Shown one piece after another: positions 9,085-23,048 of a stretch of DNA of 64,000 nucleotides (position 1 is its first letter; the number at the start of each line of letters is the position of its first letter). The notes beneath the pieces were generated by a model, which saw nothing but the letters and a program-made list of their open reading frames with translations, was not told where the DNA came from and ran no database searches. Origin of the DNA: Stappia sp. (GTDB taxonomy: Bacteria > Pseudomonadota > Alphaproteobacteria > Rhizobiales > Stappiaceae); the NCBI GenBank assembly GCA_002722295.1, contig PBLF01000013.1, forward strand, positions 47,943-111,942, in the 5' to 3' direction. Made by a program: the position numbers and the translations under genes.

Positions 9085-10542
9085 TCAGCCCTCCAGCGTG
9101 TTCTTGTGGATCCGTCCGTCCTTGACGATAAGCTTCATGTGCGTTTCCGGATCCGCGATCAGGTCGATGGTTTCAAGCGGGTTTCCGTCGAGGACGACGA
9201 TATCCGCCAGTGCGCCGGCCTCGATGACGCCAAGCGGCCCCTCATAGGGGCTGCGCGGGCCGGACAGGCCGAGAAGCTCCGCGTTGCCGCCGGTCAGAAG
9301 TCGCAGGACCCTGGCATTGTCGTACCAGCGCGCGAACTTGGCGAGCTGCCGTCCCTGGGTGGCGGTCGCCCTGGGATTGAACAGGATGTCCGTTCCAAGC
9401 GCCAGATTGACCTTGTGCTTGTCGGCCAGTTCGAGGGCCCTGACCGTGCCTTGCGCGATCAGCTTCTGCTGCTCGATCTGCGTCGGGTTCGTGTAGACGT
9501 TGGCGTCCTCGTCGGCGAGGAACGGCTGGATCGACCACCATGCGCCCGCATCCGCCATCATGCGCACGGTCTCCTCGTCGGCGAGCTGTCCGTGCTCGAT
9601 GGACCGCACGCCGCATTTCAGGGCGCGCTGTATGCCCTGCGAGGTGTAGACGTGGGCGCAGACATAGGTCTGCCAGTCCCGGGCGGCCTCCACCGCGGCA
9701 CGCGTTTCCTCTTCCGAAAACTGGAGGCTGTCGACCGGGTCATGGGTGGAGGCGACGCCACCGCCCGACATGATCTTGATCTGGCTCGCGCCCAGCATGA
9801 GCTGCTCCCGCACCCGGCGGCGCACTTCCGGCACGCCGTCCGCGATTGCCGAGATGCCTGCCTCCTCCGCGTGGCTCAGGTTGGTCTGCGGCGAGCGGGG
9901 CACTTCGTAGCGCTGGCGGAAATCGCCATGCCCGGAGGTCTGCGACACCATGGCGCCGGAGGGGTAGATACGGGGGCCGGGAGTGCGTGCCTCGTCGATG
10001 GCGCGCTTGAGCGAGAAGGCGGGGCCGCCCACGTCGCGCACGGTCGTGAACCCGCGCAGCACGGTACGCTCGGCTTCCTGTGCCGCCACGAGGTGCACAT
10101 AGGGAACGTCGGCGGTCAGTGCCGCAAGTTGCGAAATGCCGGCAAGAAGCGCGTGCCAGTGCGCGTCGATCAGGCCCGGCATCAGAGTGCCGCCCTTGCA
10201 ATCGATGATAGCGGCATCGCTGACGGCCTCCCCGGCGCGGGGCAGCGCGACGATCCGGTTGGCCTCCAGCAGCACGTCCCGGCCTTCGATCAGCTTCGGC
10301 GAATGCCCGTCAAAGATCCTGACGTTGCGCAGCAGAAGCCGGTCCGCGGCCGGCTGCGCGAAAAGCGGCGAGGTGCCGGCGAGAACGGGAGTGGCGAGGG
10401 TGGCGGCGATCCCGCGCAACACCGAGCGCCGCGACATGCCCGCCTCGACGCGTGCGAGGGCCTGCATGGCCTGGGGTGTGTGACAGGCGCAGCCAAACCC
10501 GTGCGCCAGACCCTGATATTTCTTGCCAAGGCGAAAGACCAT
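9085..10542 (-). CDS. Tat-type amidohydrolase (imidazolonepropionase/prolidase-like metal hydrolase)
   Basis: 485-residue binuclear-metal amidohydrolase. The HxH motif is in LIDAHWHALL, the bridging Lys in QIKIMSGGG, then His in YVCAHVYTSQG, His in RSIEHGQLADEE and Asp in LALGTDILF. Residues 36-62 form a twin-arginine leader (SRRSVLRG, then a hydrophobic stretch ending PLFAQ), but 35 residues with a CACH motif precede it. An alternative ATG at 10437 would start right at the Tat leader; I kept the upstream ATG because related proteins may carry this Cys-rich lead. The family includes amino-acid amidases and prolidases. It is the first gene of the six-gene operon with glutamate decarboxylase, and it probably acts in the periplasm on amide or dipeptide substrates. 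Confidence 0.85.
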   Translation of the reverse strand: MVFRLGKKYQGLAHGFGCACHTPQAMQALARVEAGMSRRSVLRGIAATLATPVLAGTSPLFAQPAADRLLLRNVRIFDGHSPKLIEGRDVLLEANRIVALPRAGEAVSDAAIIDCKGGTLMPGLIDAHWHALLAGISQLAALTADVPYVHLVAAQEAERTVLRGFTTVRDVGGPAFSLKRAIDEARTPGPRIYPSGAMVSQTSGHGDFRQRYEVPRSPQTNLSHAEEAGISAIADGVPEVRRRVREQLMLGASQIKIMSGGGVASTHDPVDSLQFSEEETRAAVEAARDWQTYVCAHVYTSQGIQRALKCGVRSIEHGQLADEETVRMMADAGAWWSIQPFLADEDANVYTNPTQIEQQKLIAQGTVRALELADKHKVNLALGTDILFNPRATATQGRQLAKFARWYDNARVLRLLTGGNAELLGLSGPRSPYEGPLGVIEAGALADIVVLDGNPLETIDLIADPETHMKLIVKDGRIHKNTLEG

Positions 10543-10695
10543 GATGCGCGCACTCCGCTCGGTGATCGACCGGATGGTCCTGCCAGGACAATCCGCTCCG
10601 ACGAATCCCTTTGCGCACAGGGTATTGGCCCAATCCTTGAGTGACCAGACCTAACTCGCTTTCTGGTTGATGCGCGTGCGGGACAGGGGGCGGGT

Positions 10696-11124
10696 TCAGT
10701 CGGCCCTTCCGCGAAGCCCGCCGGTTGCCGGCGCGTTGCGGGACGCGAACTGCATCAGCCGGCGGAACTTGGGGCACTCCAGGTGATCGTCCTTGGGACA
10801 GTCGGCGACGTGGCGCAGGGCGTCGCGCAGGCGGGTCAGGCCCCGGATCTGTTCGTCGAGCGCATCGGCGCGCAGATGCAGTTCGGCGCGCGGAACCCGG
10901 GGCGCCCCGCCTCCGGCGAACATCGCCTTGATGTCGGCAAGCGAGAAGCCGGCGAGCTTGCCGAGAGAGATCAGGGCGAGCTGGGTCACGGCAGGCGCGT
11001 CGAACTGGCGTCGCAGGCCGTGCCGCGCCACCGAACGGATGAGACCGATTTCCTCGTAGTAGCGCAGCGTCGAGGCGGGCAGTCCGCTGAGTTGTGACAG
11101 CGCGCCGATGTCGATGAGTTTCAT
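10696..11124 (-). CDS. MerR-family transcriptional regulator with C-X7-C loop
   Basis: 142 residues from the ATG at 11124. The winged helix-turn-helix is in MKLIDIGALSQLSGLPASTL followed by RYYEEIGLI, then a dimerisation helix (ADALDEQIRGLTRLRDAL). The effector end reads ADCPKDDHLECPKF, a C-X7-C spacing and context like the Cu(I)/Ag(I) loop of CueR. It lacks the SoxR iron-sulfur cysteine cluster. The divergent gene is an MFS exporter and the 69-bp gap contains a MerR-type promoter with a palindrome in the spacer, so this protein most likely activates the exporter and represses itself. Whether it senses metal or a drug is open. Confidence 0.88.
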   Translation of the reverse strand: MKLIDIGALSQLSGLPASTLRYYEEIGLIRSVARHGLRRQFDAPAVTQLALISLGKLAGFSLADIKAMFAGGGAPRVPRAELHLRADALDEQIRGLTRLRDALRHVADCPKDDHLECPKFRRLMQFASRNAPATGGLRGRAD

Positions 11125-11126
11125 GC

Positions 11127-11157
11127 TTGACCTCAAGTCGACTTGAAGTGGCAGATG
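11127..11157 (+). promoter_or_regulatory. MerR-type promoter/operator for the MFS exporter
   Basis: A -35-like TTGACC (11127-11132) is followed by the perfect 14-bp palindrome TCAAGTCGACTTGA (11133-11146) in a long (about 19-20 bp) spacer before a weak -10 region near 11152-11158. An overlong spacer filled by the operator is the standard MerR arrangement. The box closely resembles the SoxR site (CCTCAAGT, two variable bases, ACTTGAGG) although the adjacent regulator is not SoxR. Confidence 0.7.
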
Positions 11158-11193
11158 TAGCGCCACTTCACTTCGATCACAAGGGTGGCACTC

Positions 11194-12600
11194 ATGAGCG
11201 ACACGACATCGGACCGGTCTTCCGTCCCCGTTCTTGCGGCACTTGCCGCGGCGACGCTCACCGCGTCGATGGGCATCAGCATCGCATCGGTTCTTCTTCC
11301 CGCGCTCACGCGCGGCTTTTCGGCCACGATCACCGGCGTTCAGTGGGTCGTGCTGGCCTATCTGCTGGCGGTGACGGTCACCATCGTGAGCGCGGGGCGA
11401 CTGGGGGACCTCTTCGGCCACCGCCGGGTCCTGATCGCCGGTCTACTGGCGTTCATCGCGGCATCGGGCGTGTGCGCCATGGCCCCGAGCCTCAAGGTGC
11501 TCGTCGCGGGCCGTGCCGTCCAGGGGGCCGGTGGCGCCATCCTCATCGCCCTTCCCATGTCGATCGCGCGCGACCGGGTCGCGACGGAGCGGCTCGGCAT
11601 GGCGATGGGCGTGCTCGGTACGATGTCGGCGACAGGAACGGCGCTGGGCCCCTCGCTCGGCGGAGCGATGCTCGCATGGGCAGACTGGCGGGCGGCCTTC
11701 TGGCTTCTTGCCGGCTTCGCGCTTTTTACCCTTGTGTTGGCCGTTGCCGTCCTTGCGCGCGGCGCACCTCGCCCGCGCGCCTCGGCTCGCGATCTGGATG
11801 TTCCGGGAACCGTGCTGCTCGTAATTGCGCTGGCCGCCTATGCGCTTGCGGCCGGAGGCGGGGCGCCGGAGGTGCCGTTCGGCACGGGCACGCTCGTCGT
11901 GGGGGCCATGGTTGCCTTCGCCCTGTTCGTGCTGGTCGAGAGCCGCTCCGCCGCGCCGCTGGTGCCGATGCGGCTTCTGCGTGACCGCCGCACCGGCGCG
12001 GGTTTCGCGATGAACCTCCTGGTGGGAACGGTGATGATGTCCACGCTGGTCGTCGCGCCCTTCTATCTGGCGTTCTCGCTCGGACTGGACGAGGCGATGA
12101 TCGGCCTTGTCATGTCCGTGGGGCCTGTCGTCGCCGCGCTTTCCGGCATTCCGGCGGGGCGCCTGACCGACCGGCTGGGCAGCGCGCGCGTCATGGTTCT
12201 CGGGCTGGTGCAGACCATGGCCGGCCTGCTCTGCCTGGCGTTCCTGCCGAGGGTCTTCGGCGTACCGGGCTACATCGTCGCGCTGATCGTGCTGACCCCG
12301 GCCTTTCAGCTTTTCCTCGCGGCCAACAACACCGCCGTGCTCCTGGACGCCCCTGTCGAGCAGCGCGGACGTCTTTCCGGCCTGCTGGGCGTGTCGCGGA
12401 ATCTCGGGTTGATGACCGGCGCCTCGGCCATGCCGGGCGTGTTCGTCGCGGTGCTGGGAACGGGAAACGCGGCCGAAGCCTCCACGGCGGAGGTGGCCCA
12501 CGCCTTTTCCATGACCTTCGCCCTGGCCGCCGGACTGGCGTTGCTCACGCTTGCACTGGCTTTCTTCAGCCATGCGGGGCGGCCCTCTCGTGCCTCCTGA
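11194..12600 (+). CDS. MFS drug exporter, DHA2 (14-helix) type
   Basis: 468 residues from the ATG at 11194; a GTG at 11185 is possible but less likely. Motif A appears as GRLGDLFGHRRVL after helix 2, and motif C-like glycine/proline pattern as GTMSATGTALGPSLGG in helix 5. About 14 hydrophobic segments fit proton-driven multidrug exporters of the EmrB/QacA class. It is divergent from the MerR regulator and is probably induced by the compound that regulator senses. No membrane-fusion partner is next to it, so export is likely to the periplasm only. Confidence 0.88.
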   Translation: MSDTTSDRSSVPVLAALAAATLTASMGISIASVLLPALTRGFSATITGVQWVVLAYLLAVTVTIVSAGRLGDLFGHRRVLIAGLLAFIAASGVCAMAPSLKVLVAGRAVQGAGGAILIALPMSIARDRVATERLGMAMGVLGTMSATGTALGPSLGGAMLAWADWRAAFWLLAGFALFTLVLAVAVLARGAPRPRASARDLDVPGTVLLVIALAAYALAAGGGAPEVPFGTGTLVVGAMVAFALFVLVESRSAAPLVPMRLLRDRRTGAGFAMNLLVGTVMMSTLVVAPFYLAFSLGLDEAMIGLVMSVGPVVAALSGIPAGRLTDRLGSARVMVLGLVQTMAGLLCLAFLPRVFGVPGYIVALIVLTPAFQLFLAANNTAVLLDAPVEQRGRLSGLLGVSRNLGLMTGASAMPGVFVAVLGTGNAAEASTAEVAHAFSMTFALAAGLALLTLALAFFSHAGRPSRAS

Positions 12601-12696
12601 GAGCGTGCGGGGCGGTCCCGCTCCGGTCGGGCGACATGCGGGAGGCTGTTGAGAAGTCCACTACATGTTGACACCAGGGCGGTGCGGGTGCCTACA
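12601..12696. other. Leader region 5' of cobalamin riboswitch, no gene
   Basis: This is the front of a 386-bp gap between the MFS gene and nrdH that is filled mainly by the riboswitch. No T-tailed terminator for the MFS gene is visible. TTGACA occurs at 12668-12673 with the TACATCGTGT stretch following, a plausible nrd promoter -35 element, but a clear -10 is not evident. Confidence 0.4.
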
Positions 12697-12868
12697 TCGT
12701 GTTGTCTTGGTGTCCGCGATTCGTCGCGGCTGAAAAGGGAAGCCGGTGGGAAACCGGCACTGCCCCCGCAACTGTGAGCGGCAAGCCGAGGTCCGTTGAG
12801 CCACTGGCGCGCAAGCGCCGGGAAGGTGGACCGAGGCGCTCGAGCCGCAAGTCAGGAGACCTGCCAGG
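12697..12868 (+). promoter_or_regulatory. Cobalamin (B12) riboswitch upstream of nrdHIEF
   Basis: Core elements are in canonical order: GGGAAGCCGGTGGGAAACCG and CACTGCCCCCGCAACTGT (12738-12776), then GAGCCACTGG, CGCCGGGAAGG and the B12 box AGTCAGGAGACCTGCC (12850-12865). The aptamer is followed by 118 bases to the nrdH ATG. There GTGTCC (12921-12926) can pair with GGACAC (12978-12983) next to the start codon, which would hide the initiation region; that pairing is my inference. Cobalamin should switch off this B12-independent reductase, as known for class I reductases in organisms that also have B12-dependent NrdJ. Confidence 0.95.
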
Positions 12869-12986
12869 ACCTTGAGAGCGAACCCGGTCGGTGGGCCCGG
12901 AGGCGTCGTACGGTCGCGGTGTGTCCGCGCGCGTTCGCGTCCCCTTGTGCATCGGCCACGTCTTGGCAGAGATCCGGGGACACCTG

Positions 12987-13208
12987 ATGAGCATCACCGT
13001 CTATTCCAAACCCGCCTGTGTTCAGTGCGCCGCCACGACCCGCGCGCTTGCCGCGAAGGGGCTTTCCTACGAACTCGTCGACCTGACGCTCGACGAGGCG
13101 GCGATGGAGCGCGTCACCGGGCTCGGCTACCGCCAGGTGCCGGTCGTGATGGCCGGTGACGACCACTGGGCGGGCTTTCGTCCCGACAAGATCGCCGCGC
13201 TGCGCTGA
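12987..13208 (+). CDS. nrdH: Glutaredoxin-like electron donor NrdH
   Basis: 73 residues. The redox motif is CVQC in [12 protein letters not shown], and the C-terminal WAGFRPDKI block is the typical NrdH ending that docks thioredoxin reductase. It reduces the class Ib ribonucleotide reductase. It is the first gene of nrdHIEF, and the cobalamin riboswitch ends about 120 bases upstream. The ribosome site is weak, in keeping with control at initiation. Confidence 0.95.
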   Translation: MSITVYSKPACVQCAATTRALAAKGLSYELVDLTLDEAAMERVTGLGYRQVPVVMAGDDHWAGFRPDKIAALR

Positions 13209-13216
13209 GGCGGGAC

Positions 13217-13629
13217 ATGGGCGGGCTGGTCTTCTTTTCCTCGCGCTCCGGCAACACGGCGCGTTTCGTGGAAAGGCTCGGGATCGACGCGGAGCGGATC
13301 CCGATTGCCTCGTCCGCCCCCGTGCCCGCGCCGGCGCGGCCCTTCGTGCTGGTCACGCCCACCTTTGCCGATGGCACGGGGCGCGGTGCGGTGCCCAGGC
13401 AGGTGATCCGCTTCCTCAACAACCCCGACACGCGCGGCAGGCTTCGTGGCGTCATCGCCTCGGGCAATCGCAACTTCGGAGCGCTCTTCGCCCTGGCCGG
13501 TGACGTGATCGCGGAGAAATGCGGCGTGCCGCTGCTCTACCGCTTCGAGCTTGCCGGAACGACGAGCGATATCGCACGTGTCAGTGAAGGACTGGACAGG
13601 TTTTGGAAAACGCAACTCTCGAGCGCGAC

Positions 13630-13633
<4 letters not shown>
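13217..13633 (+). CDS. nrdI: Flavodoxin-like NrdI
   Basis: 138 residues. [17 protein letters not shown] is the FMN phosphate-binding loop, with [10 protein letters not shown] and [17 protein letters not shown] forming the isoalloxazine loops. NrdI delivers oxidant for assembling the dimanganese-tyrosyl cofactor of NrdF. It starts 8 bp after nrdH and overlaps nrdE by 4 bases (GTGA) if nrdE begins at 13630. Confidence 0.95.
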
Positions 13634-16783
<3,150 letters not shown>

Positions 16784-16817
16784 GGCGTGCCCGTCCTCAG
16801 TCCCGCGCCGGCAAGGT

Positions 16818-19425
<2,608 letters not shown>

Positions 19426-19662
19426 CCCGCGGCCGCACCTGACATGTCGCGACAGAATAGCTTCGCCATGGCCCTTCGATGCCTTGGATGCGACAATCGC
19501 TTGTTCGAAACGGACCTCCCGGCGGCGCGTGCGACATTCTCGCGCGACTCCGGCATGCCGGTGGCAAAGGCGCTTGACCTTCCCGGAACCGGAAGCCCCA
19601 TCCTGGGCGCGATAAACTGGCGTGGAACCGCTCCGTCGCGGACCGGATCACGGGATGGCGCA
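19426..19662. other. Intergenic region between riboswitch and cytochrome c gene
   Basis: The divergent promoters for the riboswitch leader (minus) and cytochrome c (plus) should lie here. An open frame continues upstream of the cytochrome c ATG across the riboswitch, but its sequence is not protein-like. I see no further structure. Confidence 0.4.
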
Positions 19663-20073
19663 ATGACGATGAAGGCTGTCGGATGGAGTGTCGCGGTCGT
19701 GGCGGTGATCGTCGCCGGCTGGCTGATGCTCCGCCCCGGGGCGCCGGGGGCGCCGACCGCGCCAAAGGCCGGGTTGCACGTTCCCCGGCTTTCGGGCGCC
19801 GCCCTTGAGGGTGAACGGCTTTTCGCCGCGAACTGTGCATCGTGTCACGGGGAAAACGCCGGCGGAACGGACATCGGACCCTCGCTCGTGCAGCGGATTT
19901 ACGCGCCCGCCCATCATGCCGATCTCGCCTTCCGGCTTGCGGTGCGCAACGGGGTGCGCGCCCATCACTGGACGTTCGGGAACATGCCGCCTGTCGAGGG
20001 TGTGGGAACGCGGGACGTCGACAGGATCACGGCCTATGTGCGCAGCATCCAGCGCGCCAACGGCATCGAGTGA
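19663..20073 (+). CDS. Membrane-anchored monohaem cytochrome c
   Basis: 136 residues starting MTMKAVGWSVAVV; a second ATG at 19669 is also possible. An N-terminal helix (about 6-24) anchors it in the inner membrane facing the periplasm. The haem site is CASCH in FAANCASCHGENAGGTDIG, and the distal methionine is probably in WTFGNMPPVEG. The size is that of class I cytochrome c domains. It precedes a 38-residue membrane peptide. The redox partner cannot be told from context. Confidence 0.88.
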   Translation: MTMKAVGWSVAVVAVIVAGWLMLRPGAPGAPTAPKAGLHVPRLSGAALEGERLFAANCASCHGENAGGTDIGPSLVQRIYAPAHHADLAFRLAVRNGVRAHHWTFGNMPPVEGVGTRDVDRITAYVRSIQRANGIE

Positions 20074-20145
20074 CACGGGCGGCGGATCTGCCCGCCGGGT
20101 CGCGATCCCCGGCCTCTTCCGGGGCATGCAGAAGGAGAAAACGCC

Positions 20146-20262
20146 ATGATGCAAGACATGTACGGTTCGCACGGCTGGGGCTTCGGCGGCTGGCCCATGC
20201 TCCTCGGTCTGGTCCTGGTCGTCCTGATCGTGCTCGCGCTCATAAAATACCTGAGGAGCTGA
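20146..20262 (+). CDS. 38-residue membrane peptide
   Basis: A short frame, MMQDMYGSHGWGFGGWPM then a single hydrophobic helix LLGLVLVVLIVLALIKYL, ending RS. A GAAGGAGAAA ribosome site lies 7-8 bases before the ATG, and the reading frame is in operon position 72 bp after the cytochrome c gene. The Gly/Trp/His/Met-rich start before one helix recurs in small proteins beside haem or copper proteins. Its function is unknown; it may be an accessory peptide of the cytochrome. Confidence 0.65.
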   Translation: MMQDMYGSHGWGFGGWPMLLGLVLVVLIVLALIKYLRS

Positions 20263-20274
20263 CCGGGCTGGATC

Positions 20275-22251
20275 TCAGGTGGCGGATGGCGTCGCGATCC
20301 TGGCCGGTCGGGAAGCGCCGCTGCGCAGGGCACGGGCAAAGGCACAGATATCCGGTGCCGTGAGAGGGGGCGACACACCCGGCCCCTCCGCAAGGGCGCA
20401 AGCGGCGTCGCGGGCCATGTCCAGGTCGGCATCGGTTGCCACGCCTTCGATCAGCGTTCTGGCGCCCAGTGTCTCGGCCATGTTCGCAAGTGCCGCGACG
20501 TCGGCGCGACAGTCGCCCGGGACACTCTCGCACAGGAGCGTCTTGTTGATCGTGAGCACTTGCGGGCGCAGCCGTGCGAGCAGGGTCAGTACCCCGTTCC
20601 CCTTGCCGAAGGTGCTGAGCGCGAGGCGCACGCCATGTTCCGAAAGGCGCGAGAGCGTCTCGATGACCTCCTCGCTCCGGGACAGGGCGGCTTCGTCCGC
20701 GACCTCGATTTCCAGCGCTTCCGGCGGGAGGCCGGAGCGGGCCAGCAGGCGGTCGATCTCCTCCACCAGCGTTGCATCCCGCAGCGAACAGGCGGACAGG
20801 CCGACCACCACATAGGTCTGCTCGGGGATCGATGCACGCCAGCGGGCCACCGTTTCGCAGGCCGTCGCCAGAAGAAAGCTGTCGAACGCGCGCGCCTGAC
20901 CGTGTTCACGCGCGCCGGCCATGAAGTCCCCGGCCGCAAGTGTCGCGGACAGGCCCGGATGTGCCCAGCGAAGGTGTGCCCGCGCGCCGACCAGTGCCCT
21001 TCGGTTGATGCAGATGCGCGGTTCATAGGTGACGAAGAGTTCCTGGCGCGGCAGGGCGGCGGGCAGTCCCGAGGCGATTTCCTGAAGGAGCCGCTGCCGG
21101 TCCAGCATCTCCTCGCGAAAGAAGACATGCGCGCCGCGCTGGCGTGCCTTGGCTTCATACAGGGCGGCATCGGCGCAGGTCAGGGCCTCGTCGATGGTGG
21201 CGCCGTCGTCGGGCCAGACCGCGACGCCGCAACTCATCGCGATGGGCAACCGTGCGTCCGAGGGGCCGTTGACCTGCGAGGGCTTGTTTGCGCGCGTGGA
21301 AAGCCGTTCGTCGATTTCGCGGAGCGACAGGTCGCTCAGAGGGACGGCGACCACGAACTCGTCGCCGCCCCAGCGGGCGATCAGTCCCGCGTCGGGAAAG
21401 TCGGCAAGCAGGCTCCGCGCCGCCGCCTTGAGCATCGCATCGCCCGTCGCGTGGCCGAACTGGTCGTTGACCGCCTTGAAATGGTCGATGTCGAAGACCA
21501 GGAGCGCGTGGCGTCGTCGGGCGTTCTCGTCCCGTGCCTCGCGTTCCGTCGCCCAGTCGGTGAAGCCGCGTCGGTTCGTGAGTCCGGTCAGACTGTCGCG
21601 GGCACTGGCCGCGCGCAGGTCGTCCATCATCCGGCGGTTGCGGAAAAACAGCGACAGGGACAGGATGCTGAGAATGAGCATCAGCGTGATGCTCGTGATG
21701 ATCTCGGTCCAGGCGCCGGTCGCGCGCCGGGCATGCTCCCTCAGAACCGAGTCGATGCGCGCTTCCACCTCCCGGGTGTAGTCGCCGGTCAGGCGCAGCA
21801 CCTTGCTGCTGATGTCGTTCAGTTCGGAAAGCGAGCGGTCGTTGAGCGGGGGGCCGGCGCGCGCGAGGGCGTCGAGGCCTGCCATCAGTTCGACCGAGAG
21901 GCGTTTGAGCTCGGTGCTGTCATCGGCAAAGGGACCCTGGCTCAGGCCCGAGAGCATCTGCAGCCGGACATAGAAATGATCCGCCGCGTCGGCCAGCATC
22001 GTGTGGGCCGCCGGCGTGAACGGATTGATCTGCAGTGTGGCCAGCAGCGTGTCGAGCGAGGCAAGCTCGGCGTAGGTGTAGCGCATGTGGCGGATCACAT
22101 GCTGGCCCGCGTCCGGCTCGGGCTCGCGCAGCGTCGAGATGCCGCGCGCCGCGATCAGGCACGCGAGCACGCCCGCGGCCAGCAACAGAAGGCTCAGCGT
22201 ACGGGGCGTACGCGGAAGAAGCGGTCGCAGAAAGAGCAGGGCACGCCTCAT
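20275..22251 (-). CDS. Diguanylate cyclase with degenerate EAL domain
   Basis: 658 residues. Two membrane helices (about 17-36 and 170-190) frame a periplasmic sensor region, followed by a GGDEF domain (about 220-375) and an EAL-like domain (about 390-640). The cyclase site RWGGDEFVVAVP is intact and DSLTGLTNRRGF is canonical. In the EAL domain the catalytic EAL position reads GARAHLRW, and the DDFGTG loop is replaced by LSTFGKGNG, so phosphodiesterase activity is unlikely. It should make c-di-GMP in response to its periplasmic partner. Its start is 4 bp from the stop of the upstream oxidoreductase-like gene. Confidence 0.92.
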   Translation of the reverse strand: MRRALLFLRPLLPRTPRTLSLLLLAAGVLACLIAARGISTLREPEPDAGQHVIRHMRYTYAELASLDTLLATLQINPFTPAAHTMLADAADHFYVRLQMLSGLSQGPFADDSTELKRLSVELMAGLDALARAGPPLNDRSLSELNDISSKVLRLTGDYTREVEARIDSVLREHARRATGAWTEIITSITLMLILSILSLSLFFRNRRMMDDLRAASARDSLTGLTNRRGFTDWATEREARDENARRRHALLVFDIDHFKAVNDQFGHATGDAMLKAAARSLLADFPDAGLIARWGGDEFVVAVPLSDLSLREIDERLSTRANKPSQVNGPSDARLPIAMSCGVAVWPDDGATIDEALTCADAALYEAKARQRGAHVFFREEMLDRQRLLQEIASGLPAALPRQELFVTYEPRICINRRALVGARAHLRWAHPGLSATLAAGDFMAGAREHGQARAFDSFLLATACETVARWRASIPEQTYVVVGLSACSLRDATLVEEIDRLLARSGLPPEALEIEVADEAALSRSEEVIETLSRLSEHGVRLALSTFGKGNGVLTLLARLRPQVLTINKTLLCESVPGDCRADVAALANMAETLGARTLIEGVATDADLDMARDAACALAEGPGVSPPLTAPDICAFARALRSGASRPARIATPSAT

Positions 22252-22255
22252 GGCC

Positions 22256-22771
22256 TTACCATTCGATCTCCGCGATCATCCAGACGCTGCGATCCACATA
22301 GGTGCGATTGGCAAGCTCGGGGTAGAGGGTGGCGGGATAGAGAATGCGCGCCGGACCCCGCTGGCGCACGGTGAGCCTGTGCCCGCTGCAGCGCGTGGCA
22401 ACGAGAATGGGCCAGGTCTTCCAGTCCTTGCGCGGAATGTCCGCCGCATAGCCGTCGGACGCGCGAACCGTGATCCGGTCGGTCTTCGTCGCGCCGATGG
22501 CGTCGACGACGTCGCTCAGAAGCGCGCCCTGGCAGGTCGCGACCGGCTCGTCGGGAGACACGCGGCCGGTCAGTTCGGATTGCGGCAGGGCTTCGATGGC
22601 GGCGATGGAAATCGTGCGGACCCGTCCGGCATTGCGCAACTGGATGGCAGGATTGCCGCGTCCGTTTGCGAGCGAGGATTGCGCGAGCGCCGGTCCAGTC
22701 GATCCGGAGACAATGCCTGCGGCGATCAGGAATATCGAAAGAGAAATCCTCAGGAGACCGGTTCGCGGCAT
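22256..22771 (-). CDS. Periplasmic molybdopterin-oxidoreductase-like sensor partner
   Basis: 171 residues from the ATG at 22771, preceded by GGGAGA. It has a signal peptide ending near ALAQSS (about residue 31). The body, with TISIAAIEALPQSEL, TCQGALLSDVVDAIG and VRASDGYAADIP, resembles the oxidoreductase molybdopterin-binding fold, but it is too short to be an enzyme subunit and the conserved Cys ligand is not evident. It is cotranscribed with the membrane-bound cyclase, so it probably acts as its periplasmic ligand or redox sensor. Confidence 0.7.
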   Translation of the reverse strand: MPRTGLLRISLSIFLIAAGIVSGSTGPALAQSSLANGRGNPAIQLRNAGRVRTISIAAIEALPQSELTGRVSPDEPVATCQGALLSDVVDAIGATKTDRITVRASDGYAADIPRKDWKTWPILVATRCSGHRLTVRQRGPARILYPATLYPELANRTYVDRSVWMIAEIEW

Positions 22772-23048
22772 GGTTGTTCTCCCGTCAAGGAAACGCCCTT
22801 TGGGGTGGTTTCTTGTTGATGTCTTGTGGCGACGTGACCGCGTGCCAATACCACCTTCATCAATCGGCGCTCCGGATGAAGATCCCATTAATTCAGTGAA
22901 AGATGCAAGAAGCGGGACATCACGGATGCCGCAGCGTCAGGATTGTGTGGCCTGCCCGGGCGCGCCCGCGGCCGCGTCGATGGTCCGTGCAGGCGTTTCG
23001 CCCGGGCCGGCAAACTGGCTATGGTGTGGCGAAACGGGAGGATGATTC

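Noticed and set aside
10696..11124. SoxR
   Set aside because: The operator resembles a SoxR box, but the CX2CXCX5C iron-sulfur ligands are missing.
20560..22374. A 604-codon plus-strand frame
   Set aside because: Antisense to the diguanylate cyclase, which carries intact GGDEF residues.
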